Source: an uncultured Bacteroidota bacterium | GTDB lineage: Bacteria; Bacteroidota; Bacteroidia; Chitinophagales; Chitinophagaceae | NCBI GenBank assembly: GCA_946479055.1 | Contig: CAMLEX010000437.1 | Coordinates: 1 to 5,001 of the forward strand | DNA: 5,001 bases | Direction: 5' to 3' | In this document: positions 1 through 5,001 of the stretch, one piece after another | How the letters are laid out: each line of letters starts with the position of its first letter | Position numbering within the stretch: the stretch's first letter is position 1 | Notes under the pieces: model-generated | What the model was told of the DNA's origin: nothing | Seen by the model: the letters and a program-made list of their open reading frames with translations, nothing else | Database searches by the model: none | Made by a program: the position numbers and the translations under genes

Positions 1-55
1 CAGCTACCCATCTCCTTTAATCTTTCCACTTGCCTTGCCTCGATCCTGCCGTCCA
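1..55. repeat. Perfect 55-bp match to the paralogous fucosidase gene (copy 1)
   Basis: These 55 bases are identical, in direct orientation, to 1620-1674. They encode the end of the catalytic domain, from the D-G-R-I motif through the K-E-M-G-S motif (residues about 334-350). The identity begins at the window edge, so its true length is unknown. Immediately beyond it (56-180 against 1675-1799) the two genes fall to roughly 75% identity by hand count. Confidence 0.9.
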
Positions 56-1052
56 GCATAGGCCCCACATTAAAAAGCAGGTTACCGTTTCCGCCTGCTG
101 ACTTTACCAGTGTCTGCACACATTCCTTCAAGGATTTCATGTTATCATTCGGTTTCCATGCCCACTGATTGCAAATAGTAATGCAGCTTTCCCAGGGATG
201 TTCCATGTTCAATTTTCCTACCCTTTGTTCAGGCGTTTCGAAATCTCCAACCATTTTCGCTGCATAGCTCTTCTTGTCTTCAACGCCTGTAATCTCTTTG
301 CCCAGCCGGTCATTGATGATAAGATCTTTCTTTAAACTTTTCAGATACTTATACATATCCTTGCCCATTTCGTTAGTCCAGGGTTTTTCCCATCCGCCAT
401 CAAACCACAACATATAAGGATCATACTTTGTAATAATTTCCCGGAGTTCGTTTCTCAAGGTGCCCTGAAATTTTTGCATATCGCCCGGTACGTTATGAGT
501 CGTGTCGTGGGGGCTGTGGATAGGATAATCAGGATCGTGCCAATCCAGTATTGTGAAATAAATACAAAAAGCAATATCATATTTTTTGCAGGCTGCGGCA
601 AGCTCTCCTACAATGTCCCGTTCGAAGGGAGAGTTCATTATATTATAACTGGAATAAGCAGTGGGCCACAGGCAAAATCCATCATGATGCTTTGACGTGA
701 TGGTAAGATATTTCATACCGGCATCTTTGGCAGTTCTAACCCATGCTTCAGCATTAAATAAAGCAGGATTAAATTCTCTGTACAAGCTGTCATAATCTGC
801 AGCAGGCACTTCCTTGTGACGGCTCCAACCAATTTCTGTTCCCCGCAAGGTGACTGGCCCCCAATGAATAAACATACCAAAACGTTTATCCATAAAACCG
901 TCCATTGCAGTTTGGGAAGTCTTCAGGCTTTTGTCAAGGACTTGCGCATTTACGGACGTGTTAACTGATAAAAAAGCGACTACCAGGCACACTACTGCAA
1001 ATGAATACCTTTTACGGCTGGTTGGTTGAATTGAAAAATAACTAAGTGGCAT
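1..1052 (-). CDS. Secreted GH29 alpha-L-fucosidase, second tandem copy (3' end cut by window edge)
   Basis: Retaining exo-glycosidase that removes L-fucose from glycans, probably in the periplasm. I read 350 codons plus two bases on the minus strand, open to the left edge. Residues 1-36 look like a signal peptide: a basic stretch at R13-K14-R15, a hydrophobic core at about 17-30, and likely cleavage after V-N-A36. There is no lipobox cysteine. The catalytic domain starts near residue 50, with HWGP at 63-66, KHHDGF at 121-126 and WFDG at 216-219. In GH29 the Asp of that last motif (D218) is the expected nucleophile; E288 in PWESC is my candidate acid/base, by inference. The core is roughly three quarters identical by eye to the upstream copy at 1298-2602, but there are five extra residues between RLGK and the GDxxTPEQ motif. 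The missing part should be the C-terminal beta-sandwich. The start at 1052 is the ATG that gives a complete signal peptide. It lies 245 bp downstream of the other fucosidase and has its own promoter candidate. Confidence 0.93.
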   Translation of the reverse strand, partial: MPLSYFSIQPTSRKRYSFAVVCLVVAFLSVNTSVNAQVLDKSLKTSQTAMDGFMDKRFGMFIHWGPVTLRGTEIGWSRHKEVPAADYDSLYREFNPALFNAEAWVRTAKDAGMKYLTITSKHHDGFCLWPTAYSSYNIMNSPFERDIVGELAAACKKYDIAFCIYFTILDWHDPDYPIHSPHDTTHNVPGDMQKFQGTLRNELREIITKYDPYMLWFDGGWEKPWTNEMGKDMYKYLKSLKKDLIINDRLGKEITGVEDKKSYAAKMVGDFETPEQRVGKLNMEHPWESCITICNQWAWKPNDNMKSLKECVQTLVKSAGGNGNLLFNVGPMLDGRIEARQVERLKEMGS

Positions 1053-1093
1053 AGATAATTTTATTACTTTATTTAAATTCGATGATCAATAAC

Positions 1094-1123
1094 CAAAATT
1101 ATATCTTCTGCATGGGCATCAAA
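1094..1123 (-). promoter_or_regulatory. Bacteroidota-type promoter in front of the second fucosidase
   Basis: On the minus strand the -7 element TAATTTTG (1101-1094) matches the Bacteroidota consensus TAnnTTTG exactly. A TTTG (1123-1120) lies 18 bp upstream in the -33 position. Transcription would begin around 1085-1090, leaving a leader of about 35 nt before the ATG at 1052. The consensus is established for Bacteroides and Flavobacterium sigma-ABfr-type promoters; use of this site is inferred. Confidence 0.6.
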
Positions 1124-1187
1124 TTGCGCATCCGTTTATCTTGATGGATTATCCGATGATACTATTCCCCAATGGGCTATTAAACAA

Positions 1188-1201
1188 ACAATAATTATTG
1201 T
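1188..1201. repeat. 14-bp perfect palindrome in the fucosidase spacer
   Basis: The sequence ACAATAATTATTGT equals its own reverse complement. It lies about 65 bp upstream of the -33 element of the promoter candidate at 1094-1123. It could be a protein-binding site, but AT-rich palindromes of this size also arise by chance. Confidence 0.35.
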
Positions 1202-1297
1202 CATCCGGAAAAACTTAAATTCAAAAAAATCATTAGAGTCAATTTGGTTAAAGGGCTTTCCAACATTCTCAAAAAGACTCTTGATCATATGCGTTTA

Positions 1298-2602
1298 CTA
1301 ATTCTTAACAACGGGAAGCTGCTCAGCGTTTTTATCCAACTCCAAAACGATAACTGAACTTACGTCATCAGGTAGCTTAGCGGGCAGATCAATGACTATC
1401 TGCTGACCGGGTTTGTGATTAATCTTAACTGGGTCGCCATTCATAAAATACGCCTTTTGTATTTTGACTTTAGCCAGGGCAGGCAGTTCAAGCGTTGCTG
1501 ATCTTCGTTCGAAAACATGAATGTATATCTTGTTGTCTTTCCTCGTGGAGGCATATACATCTGTCGAAGCGTACGGTCCTCCCTTGGTGTCATAAATGGA
1601 ATTTCCATATTTAGATAACCAGCTACCCATCTCCTTTAATCTTTCCACTTGCCTTGCCTCGATCCTGCCGTCCATCATAGGACCCACATTCAATAGCAGA
1701 TTACCATTTCCACCGGCCGTTTTCACCAACGTGTGAATACAATCTTTTAATGATTTCATTTTATCATTTGGTTTCCATGCCCATTGATCACAAATAGTGA
1801 TACATGATTCCCAGGGATCTTTCATATTCAAAGCCCCAATAAATTGCTCAGGGGTGGCATAGTCACCAACAGTTTCAGATCCCAACTCTGTATGCTTTCC
1901 TTTTCCAAGACGATTGTTGATAATTACAGCAGGGTCTATACTTTTGATATGCTGATACACTTCTTCGCCATATTCTTTTGTCCAGGGTTTTTCCCAGTTA
2001 CCATCAAACCAGAGCATGTAGGGATGATAGTTAGTGATCAATTCTTTCAATTGATTTTTCATGTAAGTAACAAACTTGCCCATATTCGCTTTGGGATCGC
2101 CAATTGTATCTTTTGAACTGTGAATCGGATAATTAGGATCATACCAATCTAACACAGTGTAATAAATGCAAAATTTAATGCCATATTTCTTACATGCCTT
2201 TGCCAGTTCGCCCACAACATCTTTTTTATGCGGCGAAGACATAATATCAAACTCAGTATAAGCAGAAGGCCATAAACAAAACCCATCGTGGTGCTTGGCA
2301 GTAATGGTCAGGTATTTCATACCTGCATCCTTTGCTGTTTTTACCCAGCTATCCGCATTAAATAACACGGGGTTAAATTCTTTATATAAATTATCATATT
2401 CCTTCACCGGAACCTGGTCGCCTCTTGACCAGCCAATCTCTGTGCCACGCAGGCTTACAGGCCCCCAATGAATAAACATGCCGAAACGCTTGTCCATGAA
2501 ATCCTCCAATATTCTATTATCGGTTTTCTTTGGGGAAGAAACCTGCCCTGTTGCAGAAGCAAGCATCAATAAACACACAGTAAATACAGAGAAAATTTTC
2601 AT
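1298..2602 (-). CDS. Secreted GH29 alpha-L-fucosidase, first tandem copy
   Basis: Retaining alpha-L-fucosidase acting outside the cytoplasm on fucosylated glycans; linkage preference cannot be read from sequence. It has 434 residues, usual for a bacterial GH29 enzyme. Residues 1 to about 19 form a signal peptide (K2, hydrophobic core 4-15, likely cleavage near A-T-G19/Q20) with no lipobox. Catalytic-domain motifs in order are HWGP 45-48, KHHDGF 103-108, LWFDG 197-201, GDYATPEQ 246-253, PWESC 263-267 and NGNLLLNVGP 299-308. D200 is the expected nucleophile from family knowledge, and E265 is a plausible acid/base. From about residue 345 the composition becomes beta-rich, fitting the C-terminal beta-sandwich. 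The gene begins 17 bp after the SDR stop codon, so the two are almost certainly co-transcribed. There is no Shine-Dalgarno site, only an A-rich stretch before the ATG, as is usual in Bacteroidota. Confidence 0.96.
   Translation of the reverse strand: MKIFSVFTVCLLMLASATGQVSSPKKTDNRILEDFMDKRFGMFIHWGPVSLRGTEIGWSRGDQVPVKEYDNLYKEFNPVLFNADSWVKTAKDAGMKYLTITAKHHDGFCLWPSAYTEFDIMSSPHKKDVVGELAKACKKYGIKFCIYYTVLDWYDPNYPIHSSKDTIGDPKANMGKFVTYMKNQLKELITNYHPYMLWFDGNWEKPWTKEYGEEVYQHIKSIDPAVIINNRLGKGKHTELGSETVGDYATPEQFIGALNMKDPWESCITICDQWAWKPNDKMKSLKDCIHTLVKTAGGNGNLLLNVGPMMDGRIEARQVERLKEMGSWLSKYGNSIYDTKGGPYASTDVYASTRKDNKIYIHVFERRSATLELPALAKVKIQKAYFMNGDPVKINHKPGQQIVIDLPAKLPDDVSSVIVLELDKNAEQLPVVKN
1620..1674. repeat. 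Perfect 55-bp match to the paralogous fucosidase gene (copy 2)
   Basis: Identical to 1-55 in direct orientation. It covers codons for residues about 311-328 of the first fucosidase, including three Arg, one Leu and one Ser codon that could each vary six ways without changing the protein. Flanking sequence on the right diverges at once (position 1675 against 56). Confidence 0.9.
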
Positions 2603-2619
2603 TGTAACTAATTTTGATT

Positions 2620-3390
2620 TTATAAAACAATTCTATAACCCAGTTCTGCACCGCCACTAACAGGCAGGATATTACCTGTTATGAAACGGGCTTTATCACT
2701 TAAAAGAAAGACACATACATCCGCTATTACATCACCTTCTGGACAAGGCCCCAGCGGTTGCAGTCTGTTCAAATAATTTTCAATTTCAGTTGCATCCGGC
2801 TGATCTTTACTCCATTCATCCAGCATGGGTGTACGGATAGCTGCTGGCGACACTGCATTTACCCTTATACCATCTTTGGCATAATCCAATGCCATTGCTT
2901 TGGTTAAAGCATCTACAGCACCTTTGGTGGCTACATATACAGCATGATTATCCTGTCCAATATTACCCACCAGTGAACTTGTATTGAGAATACAGCCTTT
3001 TGATTGTCTCAGTGCTTCAATTCCATGAATCGTGGTATGGTAAATACTTTTAAGATTCACATTCATCAGGGCATCCCATTCCGCAACAGTAGTTGTATGC
3101 AGCGGTTTGGATGGATTGGCGGTGCCGGCGTTATTGTGAATGGCATCAAGACGTTGCTTTTTTTTCAATACAATTGCTATTGCCTGTTTTACTTCTTTTT
3201 CCATAGTTACATTACATGGCATATAGAGGTGTCCACTTCCATGCAATTGTTCTATTCTGGATCTAAATTTTTCATTGACGTCTGCTATGCAAACATGTGC
3301 GCCTTCCTGCGCATAGGCTTTTGCACATTCCCAACCAATGCCATCGGCACCACCTGTTAAAAAAATCACTTTGTTCTTTAATGCTTCCAT
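2620..3390 (-). CDS. SDR oxidoreductase resembling HSD17B14; probable NAD-dependent L-fucose dehydrogenase
   Basis: Cytoplasmic short-chain dehydrogenase/reductase of 256 residues, the classical length. The Rossmann motif TGGADGIG spans 12-19. An Asp at 37, at the end of the second strand, favours NAD over NADP. NNAG is at 86-89. The catalytic set is N112, S139, Y152 and K156 (YxxxK). TSSLVGNIGQ (137-146), YVATKGAV (152-159), QPLG (211-214) and the terminal GGAELGY (246-252) closely match vertebrate HSD17B14 as I remember it, an enzyme characterised as an L-fucose dehydrogenase. Standing first in an operon with two alpha-L-fucosidases supports oxidation of L-fucose to L-fuconolactone. The SDR fold and cofactor motifs are seen directly; the substrate is inferred. 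Alternatives are 2-keto-3-deoxy-L-fuconate dehydrogenase, also an SDR, or a dehydrogenase for another sugar. The downstream dehydratase and lactonase of such a pathway are not in this window. Confidence 0.9.
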   Translation of the reverse strand: MEALKNKVIFLTGGADGIGWECAKAYAQEGAHVCIADVNEKFRSRIEQLHGSGHLYMPCNVTMEKEVKQAIAIVLKKKQRLDAIHNNAGTANPSKPLHTTTVAEWDALMNVNLKSIYHTTIHGIEALRQSKGCILNTSSLVGNIGQDNHAVYVATKGAVDALTKAMALDYAKDGIRVNAVSPAAIRTPMLDEWSKDQPDATEIENYLNRLQPLGPCPEGDVIADVCVFLLSDKARFITGNILPVSGGAELGYRIVL

Positions 3391-3433
3391 AGCTATGAAA
3401 AAAATCGTTTTTTTCCCAATTCAGATTATTAAT

Positions 3434-3457
3434 TAACCCCGCTTCATTGTGCGGTTA
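3434..3457. repeat. Imperfect inverted repeat in the divergent intergenic region
   Basis: TAACC (3434-3438) pairs with GGTTA (3453-3457), with an inner GC/GC pairing (3441-3442 with 3451-3452), a two-base bulge and an 8-base loop. It sits between the SDR start and the AraC start, where an operator for the regulator would be expected. AraC proteins more often bind direct repeats, so the assignment is tentative. Confidence 0.25.
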
Positions 3458-3482
3458 CTTTTAACACAGTGATTCAAAAAAA

Positions 3483-3513
3483 TAAAATTAGCCTGATAAG
3501 AGTCCGAACACAA
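3483..3513 (-). promoter_or_regulatory. Candidate promoter for the SDR-fucosidase operon
   Basis: On the minus strand TAATTTTA (3490-3483) matches seven of eight positions of the Bacteroidota -7 consensus TAnnTTTG. A TTG (3513-3511) lies 20 bp upstream in the -33 position. The resulting leader would be about 85-90 nt. The A/T-rich setting makes chance matches likely, so this is weaker than the exact site in front of the second fucosidase. Confidence 0.35.
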
Positions 3514-3581
3514 CAGTTAAAATGATCATTTTCTACTGTATCTTAGCATATATTTCAATTTTAGTTAAAAGAAAAGTGAAT

Positions 3582-4448
3582 ATGAAGCCAATATCTGCCC
3601 GGGTTATAGAAAGTATTGGGAGTAATTTATTTACGGTGAAGGCAATCAATCTGCCATACTTTTCAACCGAATTTCATTTTCATGAAGAATGCCAATTAGT
3701 ATATGTTGTAGAGAGTGAAGGCAAACGTATTGTTGGCGACAGCGTTGAACATTTTGAAAGCGAGGAACTGATTTTCCTGGGTTCCGATGTTCCGCATGTA
3801 TGGCATAATGACAACCATTATTTTGATGATGATAAAAACGTTCACGCCCGGTCAATAGCGCTATTTTTTAATCCTGTTACTTTACTTGAGCAACTTTCGG
3901 GTGTCGGTCATACAAAAAAATTGCAGACCATGCTCGCCGCCTCACGAAGAGGAATGAAATTTTATGGAGAAACTAAAATAAAATTGACACAACTGCTACT
4001 GCAGATGTTGGAACAAAAGGGACTGCCACAAATGATTAGCCTGTTGCAGATTCTAGAGATAATGAGCCACACTAAAGAGTTTGATTTCTTAGCCAGCAAC
4101 GGTTATATCAACCATTATCAAAGCAGGGACAATGACCGTATGGATCGTGTTTTCAAATATGTATTCAATAATTTTAAAGAGGAAATTGCTTTATCTGCAA
4201 TAGCAGCCGTAGCAAATATGAACAAACAGGCTTTTTGCCGCCATTTTAAGACCTGCACTCAAAAAACATTCGTTCAATTTGTTAACGAAATCCGCATAGG
4301 GCACGCCTGCAAACTGCTATCCAATCCCGATGAAGCCATCACTTCTATTGTCTTTGAGTGTGGCTTCAACAGTGTATCTAATTTCAACCGTTTCTTTAAA
4401 GAAATAAAAGGAATGACCCCAAGGGAATATAGAAAACTATTTGAATAA
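3582..4448 (+). CDS. AraC-family transcriptional regulator with cupin sensor domain
   Basis: DNA-binding regulator of 288 residues, typical length for the family. The N-terminal beta-barrel (about 15-100) contains FHFHEE at 31-36 and PHVWH at 71-75, the histidine-rich pattern of cupin-type AraC sensing domains that bind a sugar or similar ligand. The C-terminal domain (about 185-288) holds two helix-turn-helix units: the first near 204-223 (LSAIAAVANMNKQAFCRHFK), the second near 253-284, ending in the family signature GFNSVSNFNRFFKEIKGMTP. The frame also has an upstream ATG at 3522, which would add 20 mostly hydrophobic residues. I prefer 3582 because the protein then begins with a normal MKPIS-type N-terminus and an A/G-rich stretch precedes it. 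It is divergent from the SDR-fucosidase operon across 191 bp, so regulation of that operon in response to fucose or a fucosylated product is likely but inferred. Confidence 0.93.
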   Translation: MKPISARVIESIGSNLFTVKAINLPYFSTEFHFHEECQLVYVVESEGKRIVGDSVEHFESEELIFLGSDVPHVWHNDNHYFDDDKNVHARSIALFFNPVTLLEQLSGVGHTKKLQTMLAASRRGMKFYGETKIKLTQLLLQMLEQKGLPQMISLLQILEIMSHTKEFDFLASNGYINHYQSRDNDRMDRVFKYVFNNFKEEIALSAIAAVANMNKQAFCRHFKTCTQKTFVQFVNEIRIGHACKLLSNPDEAITSIVFECGFNSVSNFNRFFKEIKGMTPREYRKLFE

Positions 4449-4491
4449 AAGTCTTGCGAGAATTACCAATGCTCAGGTTCCATTCTTAATC

Positions 4492-4640
4492 TTAATATCC
4501 TGCGGTAAAAGCAAGTTCAGTAACCATAATATTGGCTCCCTCTTTTTTCTTAATATCGAGAATTAGCTTACCATCTAAACAGTTCACCCGTGTTATAGGA
4601 AAACTAAGCCATTTACCATTCGTTTGATTTTCGACAGTTA
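4492..4640 (-). pseudogene. 3' remnant of an unrecognised beta-rich protein
   Basis: On the minus strand a frame open from 4665 to a TAA at 4494-4492 reads, from about 4640 on, as roughly 48 residues with alternating hydrophobic pattern: KWLSFPITRVNCLDGK, then LILDIKKKEGANIMVTELAF, ending AGY. It has no start codon in a sensible place. The pattern resembles the last strands of a C-terminal beta-sandwich, such as a carbohydrate-binding module, but I do not recognise the family. Its left end is a natural stop; its right end abuts the broken RhuM sequence on the same strand, suggesting a deletion that fused two genes. It could also be chance open sequence; the protein-like composition argues mildly against that. 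Confidence 0.4.
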
Positions 4641-4912
4641 TCCAATAGAAATTATTACTTCCAGGTTATAGAAACCTACTGGCTTATCTGAATTTGCAAT
4701 GTGCAAATTTTGCACATTGCTTCCTGATCCAACTCCTTGTTTTTGAATATATTATTAATGTGCTTACTTATAACCGTACGATCCCGGCTAAATAACTCCG
4801 CAATTTGCTCCTGGCGCAGCCAAACTGTCTCATTCTCCAATCTAACATCAATGGAGGCTTCCCCGTCCTGGCTTTCATAAATAATAACTTCTCCTTTTTT
4901 TTCAGCATCCAT
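4641..4912 (-). pseudogene. RhuM-family protein, frameshifted and truncated
   Basis: The frame from the ATG at 4912 gives 78 residues to a stop at 4678-4676. Residues 8-57 match the start of virulence RhuM family proteins: VIIYESQDGE, IDVRLENETVWL, then a helix-turn-helix-like EQIAELFSRDRTVISKHINN. Intact members run to about 300 residues or more. After residue 72 the reading shifts: the -1 frame from 4694 gives NSDKPVGFYNLEVIISIG, which is the next conserved RhuM segment, normally followed by YRVKS. A one-base deletion near 4692-4696 explains this. The homology then ends at 4641 in mid-motif and gives way to unrelated sequence. The gene is therefore doubly damaged: a frameshift plus loss of about three quarters of the protein. 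RhuM functions are poorly known; members occur in genomic islands and have been linked to virulence and toxin-like loci. Confidence 0.8.
4696..4720. repeat. Perfect 25-bp palindrome inside the RhuM remnant
   Basis: Arms GCAATGTGCAAA (4696-4707) and TTTGCACATTGC (4709-4720) are exact reverse complements around a single T at 4708. The element lies in RhuM codons 65-73, and its left edge is where the reading frame slips. With a one-base centre it is a DNA palindrome and would make a poor RNA hairpin; there is no T-run after it on either strand. Confidence 0.85.
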
Positions 4913-5001
4913 ACATTAATGATTATTTAATTAGTTACAAGATATCTTGTTTGCGAACGTCACAAATTATGATGATAAAATTTATATACTAGTTACTTGC
5001 C
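4913..5001. other. Upstream region of the RhuM remnant
   Basis: These 89 AT-rich bases carry no coding frame I can support. They contain a 14-bp palindrome and a near-miss to the -7 consensus on the minus strand (TAATTTG at 4969-4963, one spacer base short). No gene is visible at the right edge. Confidence 0.5.
4937..4950. repeat. 14-bp perfect palindrome upstream of the RhuM remnant
   Basis: ACAAGATATCTTGT is its own reverse complement and lies 24 bp before the RhuM ATG, at a usual operator position. Since the RhuM N-terminus looks DNA-binding, autoregulation is conceivable, though the gene is now broken. Confidence 0.4.

Larger units (their letters stand above)
1053..1297. other. 245-bp spacer between the two fucosidase genes
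   Basis: This AT-rich stretch carries no credible coding frame. It holds a good promoter candidate reading leftward (1094-1123) and a 14-bp palindrome (1188-1201). I looked for a GC-rich hairpin followed by a T-run after the stop codon of the upstream fucosidase, reading on the minus strand, and found none. Read-through from the SDR-fucosidase unit into the second fucosidase therefore remains possible. Confidence 0.7.

Noticed and set aside
474..695. Plus-strand 73-codon open frame
   Set aside because: It is antisense to the catalytic-domain coding sequence of the second fucosidase and has no family resemblance.
1844..2116. Plus-strand 90-codon open frame
   Set aside because: It lies wholly antisense within the first fucosidase, with no recognisable domain and a Cys/Phe-rich composition typical of shadow frames.
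2478..2660. Plus-strand 60-codon open frame
   Set aside because: Antisense across the fucosidase signal peptide and SDR stop; explained entirely by the genes on the other strand.
3004..3360. Plus-strand 118-codon open frame
   Set aside because: Antisense to the SDR, whose Rossmann and catalytic motifs prove the opposite strand is coding.
3522..3581. 20-residue N-terminal extension of the AraC regulator
   Set aside because: It would put a hydrophobic, signal-like stretch on a cytoplasmic regulator; the ATG at 3582 gives a family-typical N-terminus. Not excluded, because Bacteroidota starts lack a Shine-Dalgarno site.
3646..3855. Minus-strand 69-codon open frame
   Set aside because: Antisense to the cupin domain of the AraC regulator; no upstream signals or domain.
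4449..4491. Rho-independent terminator after the AraC gene
   Set aside because: Only a trivial 3-4 bp stem can be drawn near 4452-4463 and no T-run follows.
4696..4720. Palindrome as a transcription terminator
   Set aside because: It has a one-base centre, AT-rich arms, no T-run on either side and lies inside former coding sequence.
4449..5001. Insertion sequence or CRISPR array in the decayed region
   Set aside because: I found no transposase frame, no paired terminal inverted repeats with target duplication, and no regularly spaced repeats.

Overview
The window looks like a small L-fucose utilisation locus from a member of the Bacteroidota, perhaps a Chitinophagaceae-like or sphingobacterial genus. 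The support is AT-rich intergenic DNA, start codons preceded by A-rich stretches rather than Shine-Dalgarno sites, an exact TAnnTTTG-type -7 box, and family resemblances. No rRNA, tRNA or other taxonomic marker is present, so the assignment is inferred.

Layout. On the minus strand, reading right to left, there is an SDR oxidoreductase (3390-2620), then after 17 bp a secreted GH29 alpha-L-fucosidase (2602-1298), then after 245 bp a second, paralogous secreted GH29 alpha-L-fucosidase (1052 to the left edge, C-terminus cut off). An AraC-family regulator with an N-terminal cupin-type sensor domain (3582-4448, plus strand) is transcribed divergently from the SDR. Right of it is a decayed region on the minus strand: a short 3' remnant of an unrecognised beta-rich protein (about 4640-4492), joined directly to a frameshifted, truncated RhuM-family gene (4912 to about 4641). 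The right edge (4913-5001) holds only its upstream region.

How it fits together. The two fucosidases carry signal peptides without a lipobox and should release L-fucose from glycans in the periplasm or outside. The SDR carries a run of motifs that I recall from vertebrate HSD17B14, an NAD-dependent L-fucose dehydrogenase. That makes oxidation of the released L-fucose to the lactone (a non-phosphorylative route) the best guess for its role. The AraC protein is placed to sense a sugar and control the operon from the shared 191-bp intergenic region. An exact Bacteroidota-type promoter in front of the second fucosidase suggests it can also be expressed on its own.

Most notable points: a 55-bp stretch of perfect nucleotide identity between the two otherwise diverged fucosidase genes, starting at the window edge (probable gene conversion); the HSD17B14-like SDR in a fucosidase operon; and the broken RhuM gene, whose frameshift lies at the edge of a perfect 25-bp palindrome and whose homology stops abruptly at a junction with foreign coding sequence. 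I see no clearly new multi-gene system; the locus is best read as known families in an informative arrangement.
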